Of a DNA stretch of 64,000 nucleotides, positions 31,579 to 41,168 are shown piece by piece. The DNA lies in the NCBI RefSeq assembly GCF_025564085.1, contig NZ_JAMGZJ010000076.1:62001-126000 (forward strand). The letters run 5' to 3'. The notes beneath the pieces were generated by a model. It was not told the DNA's origin, made no database searches, and saw only the letters and a list, made by a program, of their open reading frames with translations. The DNA comes from Silvania confinis (GTDB taxonomy: Bacteria > Pseudomonadota > Gammaproteobacteria > Enterobacterales > Enterobacteriaceae). Positions within the stretch are counted from its first letter, which is position 1. Each line of letters begins with the position of its first letter. The position numbers and the translations under genes are program-made.

Positions 31579-32265
31579 ATGCAGCTCAATATTGCCATTG
31601 CCGACGAGCACACCATTGTTCGTCGGGGTGTGAATGCCATGCTCATGGGGAGCCGTTCTGCCGGGATGGATACTTTTGATGCTCTGACACTCTGTTTCAC
31701 CGGCGAAGCGGCATCGACCGCTGAGCTGATTGCCCTGCTTGCACAGCACACGCCCGATATTCTGTTGCTGGGACGCACGCTCTCCTCTCCGCAGAGCCAG
31801 AATCCGCTCAACGGGATGCAGGGGCTGGCGCTAGTGAAGTGGTTAACCCATCACTACCCTGCGCTAAAAGTCATGATGCTGTCGCCGGATAAGAACCCGT
31901 TGCTGATCCGACTGATGCTGGAAGCCGGTGTCAGAGCCTATCTCAGTCGTCATGCTGACGAGAAAACCCTTAAGCAGGCGCTGAATTCGGTGGTGAATAA
32001 CGACATTTATGTTGATCACACGCTGACGAGCATGCTTTTTCAGAGTGGAAAAGCCCCCCGGGAGACGCTCTCCCTGCGCGAACATGAGGTGCTGCGCTAT
32101 ATATGCCGGGGTCTGAGCCTGACGGATATCGCACGGCGTCTGCACCTCAGCATTAAAACCGTGAGTGCGCATAAAATGCGGGCGATGGAAAAACTGGGGG
32201 TAAGCAACAGCTGCCAGCTATACAGTCTGCTGGCCAGTACCCGGATGTTTGATATCGCTATCTAA
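31579..32265 (+). CDS. RcsB/BglJ-like LuxR-type regulator with degenerate receiver
   Basis: 228 aa from MQLNIAIADEHTIVRRG, preceded by TAAGGA. Residues ~1-130 follow the RcsB-type receiver fold. The acidic pair is kept (ADEH), but the phosphoacceptor Asp aligns with Gly65 (PDILLLGRTL). Residues ~155-220 are a LuxR/FixJ HTH (LSLREHEVLRYICRGLSLTD). This pattern fits atypical RcsB partners such as BglJ, which work by dimerising with RcsB rather than by phosphorylation. It is divergent from the secreted protease and a likely regulator of it (inference). Confidence 0.82.
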   Translation: MQLNIAIADEHTIVRRGVNAMLMGSRSAGMDTFDALTLCFTGEAASTAELIALLAQHTPDILLLGRTLSSPQSQNPLNGMQGLALVKWLTHHYPALKVMMLSPDKNPLLIRLMLEAGVRAYLSRHADEKTLKQALNSVVNNDIYVDHTLTSMLFQSGKAPRETLSLREHEVLRYICRGLSLTDIARRLHLSIKTVSAHKMRAMEKLGVSNSCQLYSLLASTRMFDIAI

Positions 32266-32282
32266 CATCCGGGCGTCGGGGA

Positions 32283-33296
32283 TCAGGCTGCGGGCAGCTC
32301 CGCCAGCGGCCAACGCGGACGGACAGAGACGCTCAAATCCGCCGTTTCATTAGGTTTCAGACGCACCATACCCGCATAGGCGATCATCGCGCCGTTATCG
32401 GTACAGAACTCCGGGCGGGCATAGAACACTTCTCCCCGGCGCTTTTGCATCATCTCCGCCAGCTTTGCACGTAATGTGCGGTTGGCGCTGACGCCCCCCG
32501 CCATCACCAGACGCTTAAAGCCGGTCTGATCCAGCGCACGTTTGCACTTGATCATCAGCGTATCCACTACCGCATCTTCAAAGGCACGGGCGATGTCCGC
32601 ACGCGTCTGATCGTCGCTTTCATTATTACGGATAGTATTCGCTGCAAAAGTTTTCAGGCCCGAGAAGCTGAAATCCAGCCCCGGTCGGTCGGTCATCGGG
32701 CGTGGGAAGACAAAACGGCCTTCGGTGCCCTGCGCAGCCATCTTCGACAGCATCGGGCCGCCGGGATAATCGAGACCCAGCAGCTTGGCGGTTTTGTCGA
32801 AGGCTTCTCCGGCCGCATCATCAACAGATTCGCCCAGCAGAGCATATTCACCAATGCCGGTCACGCTGATAAGCTGGGTATGGCCGCCGGAAACCAGCAG
32901 CGCCACGAACGGAAATTCCGGCGGATTGTCTTCCAGCATCGGCGCCAGCAGGTGCCCTTCCATATGGTGAACCGGAATTGCCGGAACATCCCACGCAAAC
33001 GCCAGCGACCGTCCAATCGTTGCACCCACCAGCAGCGCACCCACCAGGCCCGGACCGGCGGTGTAAGCCACCGCATCAATATCTTTTGCCGTTAAGCCGG
33101 CCTCTTTCAGCGCCGCCTGAATAAGCGGCACCGTTTTACGCACATGGTCGCGAGAGGCCAGTTCCGGCACTACGCCGCCGTAGTCAGCATGCAATTTCAC
33201 CTGACTATACAATTGGTTGGCAATCAGCCCTTTTTCATCGTCGTAAATGGCGATGCCGGTCTCATCGCAGGATGTTTCAATACCCAGTACACGCAT
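32283..33296 (-). CDS. tsaD: tRNA N6-adenosine threonylcarbamoyltransferase
   Basis: 337 aa, the E. coli YgjD length. It starts [20 protein letters not shown] and has the metal-binding HxxxH at [11 protein letters not shown] (~110-115) and the ASKHA nucleotide-binding motifs SGGHTQ and [12 protein letters not shown]. It forms t6A37 in ANN-decoding tRNAs with TsaB/TsaE/TsaC. It is divergent from rpsU. Confidence 0.97.
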   Translation of the reverse strand: MRVLGIETSCDETGIAIYDDEKGLIANQLYSQVKLHADYGGVVPELASRDHVRKTVPLIQAALKEAGLTAKDIDAVAYTAGPGLVGALLVGATIGRSLAFAWDVPAIPVHHMEGHLLAPMLEDNPPEFPFVALLVSGGHTQLISVTGIGEYALLGESVDDAAGEAFDKTAKLLGLDYPGGPMLSKMAAQGTEGRFVFPRPMTDRPGLDFSFSGLKTFAANTIRNNESDDQTRADIARAFEDAVVDTLMIKCKRALDQTGFKRLVMAGGVSANRTLRAKLAEMMQKRRGEVFYARPEFCTDNGAMIAYAGMVRLKPNETADLSVSVRPRWPLAELPAA

Positions 33297-33385
33297 GACT
33301 TGTTTTACCTCACTCAGATACCGCGCAGTGTAGAGCCTGGGCGGGTTGATGTAAAACTTTCCTCACCCCCACTGTTCTCTTCGTG

Positions 33386-33391
33386 TATACT
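33386..33391 (+). promoter_or_regulatory. Candidate -10 element of the rpsU-dnaG-rpoD operon
   Basis: TATACT lies 142 bp before the rpsU start, in the tsaD-rpsU gap where the macromolecular synthesis operon promoters lie in E. coli. A good -35 is not obvious, so this is tentative. Confidence 0.35.
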
Positions 33392-33478
33392 CCTCACCCT
33401 TATAAAAGTCCCTTTCAAAAACGGCCGCGGTGCTTTACAAAGCAGCAGCAATTGCAGTAAAATTCCGCACCATTTTGA

Positions 33479-33748
<270 letters not shown>

Positions 33749-33795
33749 TCTGTTGAGGACACGCGTCCTCAATTGACAGACAGAGTAGTAGTCGT

Positions 33796-33827
33796 AAGGC
33801 CGTGCTTCCGGAAGGAATGCGCGGCTT
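33796..33827 (+). terminator. Attenuating terminator between rpsU and dnaG
   Basis: The hairpin AAGGCCGTGC-TTCCGGAAGGA-ATGCGCGGCTT is followed by ATTTTCGTTT. It corresponds in place to the partial terminator T1 of the E. coli operon, which lowers dnaG relative to rpsU. A smaller inverted repeat (TTGAGGAC/GTCCTCAA) precedes it at 33,753-33,772. Confidence 0.65.
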
Positions 33828-33916
33828 ATTTTCGTTTATGAATCAGTATTTACACCAAATTATTCACACTGGATCAAAGAAGACAGTTTGAAGGATGAAG
33901 TGTAATCACGGGGCCT

Positions 33917-35659
33917 ATGGCTGGACGAATCCCACGCGTATTTATCAATGATCTGCTGGCAAGAACCGACATCGTCGATCTCATCGACGCGCGGGTAAAG
34001 CTGAAAAAGCAGGGCAAGAACTACCATGCGTGCTGTCCGTTCCATAACGAAAAAACCCCCTCTTTCACCGTAAACGGTGATAAACAGTTCTACCACTGCT
34101 TCGGCTGTGGCGCGCACGGCAACGCCGTCGACTTTTTGATGAACTACGACAAGCTCGAGTTCGTGGAAACCGTCGAAGAGCTGGCTGCCATGCACAATCT
34201 TGAAGTGCCCTATGAAGCCGGAACGGGTCTTAGCCAGATAGAACGTCATCAACGACAAAACCTCTATCAGCTTATGGACGGATTGAATGCGTTTTATCAG
34301 CAATCCTTCACCCAATCCAACGCTGAGCCTGCACGCCAGTATCTGGAGCAACGCGGTCTAAGCGCCGAGATAGTCGAGCGTTTTGCTATTGGTTTTGCAC
34401 CACCAGGCTGGGATAACGCGTTAAAACGTTTCGGTGGCAATGTCGATAACAGACAGCTACTGCTCGATGCCGGGATGCTGGTCACTAACGACCAGGGAAG
34501 AACGTACGACCGTTTCCGCAATCGTGTGATGTTCCCGATTCGCGACAAACGAGGCCGGGTTATTGGTTTTGGTGGCCGCGTACTCGGTAACGATACGCCG
34601 AAATACCTGAACTCCCCGGAAACCGATATTTTCCATAAAGGCCGCCAGCTGTATGGCCTTTATGAAGCCCAGCAGCACAACGCTGAACCACCGCGTCTGC
34701 TGGTTGTCGAAGGTTATATGGATGTTGTCGCCCTGGCACAATACGGTATCAACTATGCCGTTGCCTCACTGGGTACGTCTACCACGGCTGACCACATGCA
34801 TATGTTATTCCGAGCGACAAACAACGTTATTTGCTGTTACGACGGCGACCGCGCCGGGCGCGATGCCGCATGGCGCGCCCTGGAAACCGCAATGCCATAC
34901 ATGACTGACGGTCGTCAGCTACGCTTTATGTTCCTGCCCGACGGTGAAGACCCGGATACGCTGGTACGTAAAGAAGGTAAAGACGCTTTCGAGGCACGGA
35001 TGGAGCATGCACAACCGCTCTCCATGTTCTTATTTAACAGGCTCTTACCGCAGGTTGATCTCAGTACGCCAGATGGAAGTACGCAGCTCGCTGCCCTGGC
35101 GTTACCGCTGATCAGCCAGGTTCCGGGCGACGCGCATCGAATTCAGCTGCGCCAGACACTGGGCCTGAAGCTGGGGATTTTTGATGATTCTCAGTTGGAT
35201 CGTTTGATGCCGAAACAGGCCGAAAGTGGGGTCGTGCGCCCAACGCAGCAGATAAAACAGACTCCTATGCGTATACTTATAGGGTTGCTGGTGCAAAATC
35301 CAAACCTGGCGCCGCTCGTCCCCGCTATGCATGGGCTGACTCAGGCAAAGTTACCAGGGCTCAACCTGTTTACCGAGCTGGTGAACATTTGTGTTGCGCA
35401 ACCGGGCCTGACAACAGGCCAGCTTTTAGAGAGTTATCGCGGTAAAGGTGAATACTCAACACTTGAAAAACTCTCAGCCTGGAACGATATAAAGGATGAG
35501 AACGTTGAAAAAATGTTCACCGACACGCTAAACCGAATTTTTGATTCAATGCTTGAACAGCGACAAGAAGAGTTGATAGCTCGCGATCGCACACAAGGTT
35601 TAAGCAGTGAAGAGCGCAGGGAGTTCTGGGAAATCAGACAGGCCCTGGAAAAAAAATGA
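33917..35659 (+). CDS. dnaG: DNA primase
   Basis: 580 aa. The N-terminal CHC2 zinc motif is at CPFHNEKTPSF (~40-50) with CFGCGAHG (~61-68). The TOPRIM domain holds VVEGYMDVV (~264) and YDGDRAGR (~308). The C-terminal DnaB-interaction domain covers ~450-580. It synthesises RNA primers at the fork. It is the second gene of rpsU-dnaG-rpoD. Confidence 0.98.
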   Translation: MAGRIPRVFINDLLARTDIVDLIDARVKLKKQGKNYHACCPFHNEKTPSFTVNGDKQFYHCFGCGAHGNAVDFLMNYDKLEFVETVEELAAMHNLEVPYEAGTGLSQIERHQRQNLYQLMDGLNAFYQQSFTQSNAEPARQYLEQRGLSAEIVERFAIGFAPPGWDNALKRFGGNVDNRQLLLDAGMLVTNDQGRTYDRFRNRVMFPIRDKRGRVIGFGGRVLGNDTPKYLNSPETDIFHKGRQLYGLYEAQQHNAEPPRLLVVEGYMDVVALAQYGINYAVASLGTSTTADHMHMLFRATNNVICCYDGDRAGRDAAWRALETAMPYMTDGRQLRFMFLPDGEDPDTLVRKEGKDAFEARMEHAQPLSMFLFNRLLPQVDLSTPDGSTQLAALALPLISQVPGDAHRIQLRQTLGLKLGIFDDSQLDRLMPKQAESGVVRPTQQIKQTPMRILIGLLVQNPNLAPLVPAMHGLTQAKLPGLNLFTELVNICVAQPGLTTGQLLESYRGKGEYSTLEKLSAWNDIKDENVEKMFTDTLNRIFDSMLEQRQEELIARDRTQGLSSEERREFWEIRQALEKK

Positions 35660-35808
35660 ATTTAACGGCTTAAGTGCCGAATATCGTTCGGGTAGATCCC
35701 GACAGCCGCACTGAGAGGCAGCGGCAAAAATATAAGTACGCCCTCGCTTTAAATGTTGGTAGCTGCACCGCCAACACCAATCAAACGAATAAGTGTGGAT
35801 ACCGTCTT

Positions 35809-37656
35809 ATGGAGCAAAACCCGCAGTCACAGCTGAAACTTCTTGTCCAACGTGGTAAGGAGCAAGGCTATCTGACCTATGCCGAGGTCAATGACCATCT
35901 GCCGGAAGATATCGTCGACTCCGATCAGATCGAAGACATCATCCAAATGATCAATGACATGGGCATTCAGGTGATGGAAGAAGCACCGGATGCCGATGAT
36001 CTGTTGCTTGCTGAAAACTCAAACAACACCGACGAAGATGCAGAAGAAGCTGCTGCACAGGTTCTGTCGAGCGTTGAGTCTGAAATCGGCCGCACAACCG
36101 ACCCGGTTCGCATGTACATGCGTGAAATGGGTACCGTTGAACTGTTGACCCGTGAAGGCGAAATCGACATCGCTAAGCGCATCGAAGACGGGATCAACCA
36201 GGTTCAGTGCTCCGTTGCCGAATACCCGGAAGCCATCACCTATCTGCTCGAACAGTACGATCGCGTTGAAGCTGAAGAAGCGCGTCTGTCCGATCTGATC
36301 ACCGGTTTTGTCGATCCGAACGCTGAAGAAGACATGGCGCCAACGGCGACGCACGTCGGTTCTGAACTGTCTCAGGAAGAGATGGCTGACGAAGAAGAAG
36401 AAGAAGAGGAAGAGAGCGACGACGACAGCAGCGATGACGACAACAGCATCGACCCTGAGCTGGCGCGTGAGAAATTCGGTGAACTGCGTACCCAGTACGA
36501 AATCACCCGCGACACCATCAAAGCCAAAGGCCGTAGCCATGCTGCCGCGCAGGCTGAGATCCAGAAACTGTCTGAAGTCTTCAAACAGTTCCGCCTGGTG
36601 CCAAAACAGTTCGATTACCTGGTTAACAGCATGCGCGTGATGATGGATCGCGTACGCACCCAGGAACGTATCATCATGAAGCTGTGCGTTGAACTGTGCA
36701 AAATGCCGAAGAAGAACTTCATCACCCTCTTCACCGGCAACGAAACCAGCGAAACCTGGTTCAACGCGGCTATCGCGATGAACAAACCATGGTCTGAAAA
36801 ACTGCGTGACGTGTCTGACGACGTGCATCGTGGCCTGCAGAAGCTGCAGCAGATTGAAGAAGAGACCGGCCTGACTATCGAGCAGGTTAAAGACATCAAC
36901 CGTCGCATGTCTATCGGCGAAGCGAAAGCCCGTCGTGCGAAGAAAGAGATGGTTGAAGCGAACTTGCGTCTGGTTATCTCTATCGCGAAGAAATACACCA
37001 ACCGCGGCCTGCAGTTCCTGGATCTGATTCAGGAAGGTAACATCGGTCTGATGAAAGCGGTTGATAAGTTCGAATACCGTCGTGGCTACAAGTTCTCCAC
37101 CTACGCAACCTGGTGGATCCGTCAGGCAATCACCCGCTCTATCGCGGATCAGGCGCGCACCATCCGTATTCCGGTGCATATGATTGAGACGATTAACAAG
37201 CTCAACCGTATTTCTCGCCAGATGCTGCAGGAGATGGGCCGCGAGCCGACGCCAGAAGAGCTGGCAGAACGCATGCTGATGCCAGAAGACAAAATCCGTA
37301 AGGTGCTGAAAATCGCCAAAGAGCCAATCTCCATGGAAACGCCAATCGGCGACGATGAAGATTCGCATCTGGGTGATTTCATCGAGGATACTACCCTCGA
37401 GCTGCCGCTGGACTCTGCCACCACTGAGAGTCTGCGTGCCGCCACCCACGACGTTCTGGCGGGCCTCACCGCCCGTGAAGCGAAAGTTCTGCGTATGCGT
37501 TTCGGTATCGACATGAACACCGACCATACGCTGGAAGAGGTGGGTAAACAGTTCGACGTTACCCGCGAACGTATCCGTCAGATCGAAGCGAAGGCCCTGC
37601 GCAAACTGCGCCACCCGAGCCGCTCTGAAGTGCTGCGTAGCTTCCTGGACGACTAA
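35809..37656 (+). CDS. rpoD: RNA polymerase sigma-70 factor
   Basis: 615 aa (613 in E. coli). The start [20 protein letters not shown] is chosen by family; the open frame extends 135 bp upstream without conservation. It has region 1.1, region 1.2 ([10 protein letters not shown]), the non-conserved acidic insert (a run of Glu, residues ~195-215), region 2 ([10 protein letters not shown]), region 3 and region 4 ([19 protein letters not shown]). It is the primary sigma factor. Confidence 0.99.
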   Translation: MEQNPQSQLKLLVQRGKEQGYLTYAEVNDHLPEDIVDSDQIEDIIQMINDMGIQVMEEAPDADDLLLAENSNNTDEDAEEAAAQVLSSVESEIGRTTDPVRMYMREMGTVELLTREGEIDIAKRIEDGINQVQCSVAEYPEAITYLLEQYDRVEAEEARLSDLITGFVDPNAEEDMAPTATHVGSELSQEEMADEEEEEEEESDDDSSDDDNSIDPELAREKFGELRTQYEITRDTIKAKGRSHAAAQAEIQKLSEVFKQFRLVPKQFDYLVNSMRVMMDRVRTQERIIMKLCVELCKMPKKNFITLFTGNETSETWFNAAIAMNKPWSEKLRDVSDDVHRGLQKLQQIEEETGLTIEQVKDINRRMSIGEAKARRAKKEMVEANLRLVISIAKKYTNRGLQFLDLIQEGNIGLMKAVDKFEYRRGYKFSTYATWWIRQAITRSIADQARTIRIPVHMIETINKLNRISRQMLQEMGREPTPEELAERMLMPEDKIRKVLKIAKEPISMETPIGDDEDSHLGDFIEDTTLELPLDSATTESLRAATHDVLAGLTAREAKVLRMRFGIDMNTDHTLEEVGKQFDVTRERIRQIEAKALRKLRHPSRSEVLRSFLDD

Positions 37657-37670
37657 TCTCGCCGGAATCG

Positions 37671-37698
37671 AAAAAGCTCCCAATGGGAGCTTTTTTTA
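37671..37698 (+). terminator. rpoD operon terminator
   Basis: AAAAAGCTCCC-AAT-GGGAGCTTTTTTT is a canonical Rho-independent terminator 15 bp after the rpoD stop. Confidence 0.93.
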
Positions 37699-37733
37699 TG
37701 CCTGCTATCTGGGCGGACATGCCTCGGATTTTT

Positions 37734-37766
37734 CTCTCTCCCTGTGGGAAAGGCCTGGGTGAGGGC
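37734..37766. repeat. Second copy of the CTCTCCC/GTGAGGG intergenic repeat
   Basis: CTCTCTCCCTGTGGGAAAGG followed by CCTGGGTGAGGG resembles the repeat at 8,027-8,075 in inverted orientation. It lies between the convergent rpoD and mug. Confidence 0.55.
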
Positions 37767-37783
37767 ATCACACCGCACCGAAC

Positions 37784-38290
37784 CTACAGTCCCCGCACCA
37801 TCAGCGCTTCATCCAGCTCACGATACGCCTCGACCAGCTTCTCCAGCGTCGCTCTGTTCAATCCACTCGGATTCGGCAGCACCCACACCTGGGTCACGCC
37901 GATGGTGATGCGCTGCTTGCCCCACTGCGCTCCTCGCTGGCTGAACGCCTGTTCATACGCCTGCTTACCCAGAATCGCCAACACCGCAGGCTGATAGTCC
38001 TCAATCTTCTTAATCAGTTCACGCCCGCCGCTGCGCAGCTCATGGAGATGCACCTCGCTTGCCTGCACCGTCGGCCGCTCCACCAGCATGGTGATACCGC
38101 AGCGGGTATCCAGCAGTTGCTGCTCCTCTTCCGGCTTCAACAGCTTGTCGGTAAACCCGGCCTGGTAAATAACCTTCCAGAAACGGTTTCCGGGATGCGC
38201 AAAGTGGAAACCGGTATGGGCAGAGGACTTGCCCGGGTTGATACCGCAGAACGCCACCCGCAGCCCGGGTGCAAGAATATCGCCGATCAT
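37784..38290 (-). CDS. mug: G/U mismatch-specific DNA glycosylase
   Basis: 168 aa from [20 protein letters not shown], matching E. coli Mug; an upstream in-frame Met is rejected. Active-site motifs GINPG (residues ~16-20) and LPNPSGLNR (~139) are intact. It excises uracil or ethenocytosine opposite G. Next to it is ileX, the same neighbour as in E. coli. Confidence 0.95.
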   Translation of the reverse strand: MIGDILAPGLRVAFCGINPGKSSAHTGFHFAHPGNRFWKVIYQAGFTDKLLKPEEEQQLLDTRCGITMLVERPTVQASEVHLHELRSGGRELIKKIEDYQPAVLAILGKQAYEQAFSQRGAQWGKQRITIGVTQVWVLPNPSGLNRATLEKLVEAYRELDEALMVRGL

Positions 38291-38414
38291 TTTTACTCCT
38301 GCTGATAGATCACTCAGCAAGTATAAAGGATTGAAAATGTGTTGTTTATAAAAACAGCAGGCAGGCGCGTATAGCTGGATTGCCGCGAGGAGTTACTTTA
38401 TAATCCTCCGCCAC

Positions 38415-38490
38415 GGCCCCTTAGCTCAGTGGTTAGAGCAGGCGACTCATAATCGCTTGGTCGCTGGTTCAAGTCCAGCAGGGGCCACCA
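38415..38490 (+). tRNA. ileX: tRNA-Ile2 (CAU anticodon, lysidine-modified)
   Basis: The 76-nt cloverleaf starts GGCCCCTTAGCTCAGTGG and ends in encoded CCA. The anticodon CAT at 38,448-38,450 could mean Met, but the body sequence and position beside mug match ileX, whose C34 becomes lysidine to read AUA. Its 3' 36 bases are duplicated 2.1 kb downstream, marking it as an integration site. Confidence 0.95.
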
Positions 38491-38492
38491 GA
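38455..38492 (+). repeat. Left attachment-type direct repeat (3' end of ileX)
   Basis: 38 bp starting GCTTGGTCGCTGGTTCAAGT and ending GGGGCCACCAGA. It is identical to 40,559-40,596. It covers the tRNA T-arm, acceptor 3' strand and CCA. Confidence 0.9.
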
Positions 38493-38498
38493 TAAAAC

Positions 38499-38528
38499 AA
38501 GGGCTTACACCAACAATGTGAGCCCTTA
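38499..38528 (+). terminator. Terminator after ileX
   Basis: AAGGGCTTACA...TGTGAGCCCTT hairpin followed by ACTTTTC. A different but related hairpin follows the duplicated repeat at 40,603. Confidence 0.7.
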
Positions 38529-39247
38529 CTTTTCCCAGTATACCTTTAGGACACCCCAGCACAGTATTAACAGTTAGAAGCTGGTACTAATCTCGCCCCA
38601 AACCTTTAGCAACTCCCGCGGCCAATAGCTTTTTTTCAGACTCGATCATCCTGCAAAGTTCTTACCTGACGGTGAAATGACGCCAATCACCTCGCGTGCC
38701 GCAATGCAGGGCCGGTCATCATTTCGCGGTTCCGCCTGGATATAGCTGCCCCCTCTTCCAACTGGCGCTTCAGTTCCCGCAGTTCTACCGGTTCGAGCTG
38801 GAGGCCGCCATGCTCGAGTCTGGCAATGGTCAGTAACTCTATTTCGCGTGGCGTCATGGAGTCTTTCCCTGCTGGGCAAGCCCGCTCAGAACGCATTTAT
38901 TGAAAGTTATAATAAACGATTTCGAGATGAGTGCCTGAATGAGCAGTGGTTCAGCGAATTTTTTCACACAAGGAAAACGATTAGCGACTGACGGCAGGAT
39001 TATAACGAGTGCCGTCCACATCCATCGCTCGATTACCAGACTCCAGCTGAATTTGCAGCGGACTGGCAAAATTGGAGATATGAATAAAAACCAACAGACA
39101 TTACTCACTGAAGGTTGTTTCTACCTCTGGTGACTGGTCATACCTTAACCAATGAAATATGCTGTTTTTTTCTCTTTTATCTATCGATTGTAATACTTTT
39201 TTTATGATAACTTCATAATATTTATTTTTAACACAATAGAGGTTGTT
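38529..39247. other. Island leader region, mostly non-coding or decayed
   Basis: 719 bp inside the ileX island. Apart from the small ORF at 38,687-38,857, I see only short frames on both strands without family features. The last ~100 bases before the methyltransferase are very AT-rich and likely hold its promoter. The stretch looks like debris of a larger element. No integrase gene or recognisable remnant is visible. Confidence 0.5.
38687..38857 (-). CDS. Small phage-like ORF, unknown function
   Basis: 56 aa from MTPREIELLTIARLEHGGLQ, with AGGGA about 9 bases upstream. The residues are highly charged and helical, of the sort found among small prophage regulatory proteins, but I cannot name the family. 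The end may be frameshifted: a neighbouring frame continues with AREVIGVISPSGK. It lies inside the ileX island and is probably a relic. Confidence 0.4.
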   Translation of the reverse strand: MTPREIELLTIARLEHGGLQLEPVELRELKRQLEEGAAISRRNREMMTGPALRHAR

Positions 39248-40363
39248 ATGGAAGATTTCTATTCATGCCCTGTTTGTAATTCAGACCTGAAAGTTATTGA
39301 TAATAAATTTTGTGAAATTAGATCAGAGCTTGTTTTTAATGAGTTAGAATTCAGACAATATCTTTGTGAGAAGTGTAAGCACTCCTGCACTTATCATAAT
39401 GTTCCTTTGGATATAATTTACAAAGCAGAAACAGCTCTGGCTACGGATAGAGAATTAGGTGACTTTAGAAAAGAATTTATAAAAAGGAATCTAAATTTAA
39501 GCACTATCGATGGCCTTGCGATTGAAATTGGTGGTGGTCCTGGTGAACTTGCTGAAGATCTTCGCAGCGAATGTGGGCATGAAAAAGGCATAGTGGTTGA
39601 TTTTGTTGATAGGGTATCTTTCGAAAGTTTAAATTTTGTTCATTCTGATTTAAACGATTGTAAGGATCATTTCGCATCATCGCTTGCAGAGTACAATATC
39701 AAACACAAAAGAAATATATTTGTTTTGTCCCATGTTCTTGAGCATATTTTTAAACCATCTGAATTGCTGAGCGTTCTGAAAGAATTTAAGAATAGTTATT
39801 TCTTCATTGAGGTTCCTGATTTTGGCGTTCCACATAGCAAACTTGATTTAAGATATTCTATTAATTGCCCTGACCATATTCACTACTTCAATTCGCAGTC
39901 ATTTTTATCTCTAATCCAAAATACTGGGTTTAATATCATTGCTTTTGAGCGCCAAAGTAGTCCATTAGTTCCAGCGTTGCGGGTTTTATGTAATGCAAGT
40001 GATTTAATTAACTCCATTGGAGACTATGAAGAACATCTTCAATTAGTTAGCGACGAGATTGCAGAGATTATAAATAAACATAGTGCTACGCATTCTATTT
40101 ATTTGTGGGGATTATCCGCATTTGCAGCAGAGGCTATCAGAAAGACACCTGGAAAGGTCAAAGGAATATTTGACACTAAATATGAATTTGATATTTTTCA
40201 AAACATCCATGTATTTAAAGATCCTGTTAATTATAATTTTATGCATGGGGAAAACCCTGTTTTTATCTGCGGCTCTACATTCTCAGTTGTTCAGGAGGCG
40301 ATGAGAAATAAACTGGCTATTTTATCGCCTGACTACACTTTGCTGACTGTCCCATATGAATAA
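39248..40363 (+). CDS. Class I SAM-dependent methyltransferase, island-borne
   Basis: 371 aa. A four-Cys zinc-ribbon-like start (CPVCNSDL near residue 8, CEKCKHSC near 40) precedes a class I methyltransferase fold: SAM motif AIEIGGGPGELAEDL (~95), then FVLSHVLEHIFKP (~160). A C-terminal Rossmann-like half (SIYLWGLSAFAAEAIRK) resembles C-methyltransferase proteins of sugar modification. Codon use is strongly AT-rich compared with neighbours, indicating recent transfer. A role in modifying a nucleotide sugar or surface glycan is possible but unproven. No partner genes lie nearby. Confidence 0.75.
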   Translation: MEDFYSCPVCNSDLKVIDNKFCEIRSELVFNELEFRQYLCEKCKHSCTYHNVPLDIIYKAETALATDRELGDFRKEFIKRNLNLSTIDGLAIEIGGGPGELAEDLRSECGHEKGIVVDFVDRVSFESLNFVHSDLNDCKDHFASSLAEYNIKHKRNIFVLSHVLEHIFKPSELLSVLKEFKNSYFFIEVPDFGVPHSKLDLRYSINCPDHIHYFNSQSFLSLIQNTGFNIIAFERQSSPLVPALRVLCNASDLINSIGDYEEHLQLVSDEIAEIINKHSATHSIYLWGLSAFAAEAIRKTPGKVKGIFDTKYEFDIFQNIHVFKDPVNYNFMHGENPVFICGSTFSVVQEAMRNKLAILSPDYTLLTVPYE

Positions 40364-40558
40364 TATTGCTCATGTCAAAAAACATCTCCTGAAATAAATT
40401 GTTCTGGACATAGTTTCTTTGATTTATGATGGAAAGAAACTGGACTGACCGCACCAGATCAGGTATTTCCTATCATTACGACGAGGTCTGTTTAAAGGCC
40501 TCCGGACTGATCTCGAATAGGTGATTGTGGCTCTGGTTGTAGATACTTTTTCTTCATA
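40364..40558. other. Island tail, non-coding
   Basis: 195 bp between the methyltransferase and the right repeat. Only very short frames occur (for example 31 codons from 40,429). No recombinase similarity is seen. Confidence 0.4.
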
Positions 40559-40596
40559 GCTTGGTCGCTGGTTCAAGTCCAGCAGGGGCCACCAGA
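40559..40596 (+). repeat. Right attachment-type direct repeat (duplicated ileX 3' end)
   Basis: Exact 38-bp copy of 38,455-38,492. The preceding bases do not continue the tRNA, so this is a 3' fragment left by site-specific integration. Confidence 0.9.
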
Positions 40597-40602
40597 CACT
40601 AC

Positions 40603-40632
40603 AAGGGCTGACGAGCAATCGTCGGCCCTTTT
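40603..40632 (+). terminator. Terminator after the duplicated ileX end
   Basis: AAGGGCTGACGAGC...GTCGGCCCTTTT with a T-rich tail. It is probably the tRNA's original terminator, displaced by the island; the hairpin now next to ileX would have come with the island. Confidence 0.75.
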
Positions 40633-40673
40633 GCTTTTAACAACATCCAAAACCCACATCCCCCTACCCCAAT

Positions 40674-40706
40674 AAAAAAGCGAGAGAGACTATCGCCCCT
40701 CCCGCT
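40674..40706 (-). terminator. Terminator of the small membrane-protein gene
   Basis: On the minus strand AGCGGGAG...CTCTCTCGCT is followed by six T residues, 16 bp after the stop of the 104-aa gene. Confidence 0.65.
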
Positions 40707-40721
40707 AAACGTGACAACACC

Positions 40722-41036
40722 TTACATCATCTGGAATACCAACGAGATGACCATGCCGAAAGTGATGCCATACACCCAGTTATGCTGCGCCATCACCCGC
40801 ATCCGCTTACGATTGCTGATAGTGATGTTTTCCAGCAGGTTGTGAGCAGTGCGCCTCTGGCTGACATAGTGGGTAATAATATCTTTTGAACAATGCCGGA
40901 AATGCTGGATGTCATCCCTGATAAACTCATCGACCTCTCCTTTGTTGGCCTTGAGCTCGCGCACGATCCCTTCTAACAGCTTTTCCATTCCTTTGACGCG
41001 CAGGACAACATCATCTTCCAGTTTCATCAGTTGCAT
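40722..41036 (-). CDS. Small tail-anchored membrane protein, unknown
   Basis: 104 aa. The charged N-terminal ~80 residues look helical or coiled-coil. One C-terminal hydrophobic helix (WVYGITFGMVISLVFQMM, 87-104) suggests a tail-anchored inner-membrane protein. I do not recognise the family. It has its own terminator and lies just outside the ileX repeat, before the sugar operon's end. Coding potential is supported by the clean end-to-end frame and helix pattern, but the start is uncertain (Met4 is an alternative). Confidence 0.6.
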   Translation of the reverse strand: MQLMKLEDDVVLRVKGMEKLLEGIVRELKANKGEVDEFIRDDIQHFRHCSKDIITHYVSQRRTAHNLLENITISNRKRMRVMAQHNWVYGITFGMVISLVFQMM

Positions 41037-41168
41037 AATTCAGATCCATGATTGCAATTCAGTTCCCGAGGACAACGTCCGTTTTCCCCTGCAATAATGA
41101 TGCGCGCCGCGGGTTTTGGTATCAACCCGCTAAATGTTAATTATATTAAACTGGAAAAAGTTTCATTT

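Noticed and set aside
36019..37683. 554-codon open frame antisense to rpoD
   Set aside because: It is a shadow of rpoD codon usage with no family features.
38448..38450. tRNA-Met reading of the CAT anticodon
   Set aside because: The tRNA body and its place beside mug match ileX (tRNA-Ile2), not an initiator or elongator Met tRNA.
38854..39108. 84-codon hydrophobic ORF in the island
   Set aside because: Composition is irregular and it overlaps the better small ORF; no good start site.
40424..40618. 64-codon minus-strand ORF over the duplicated tRNA end (contains LDLNQRPSYE)
   Set aside because: This is a well-known spurious translation from tRNA-flanking sequence.
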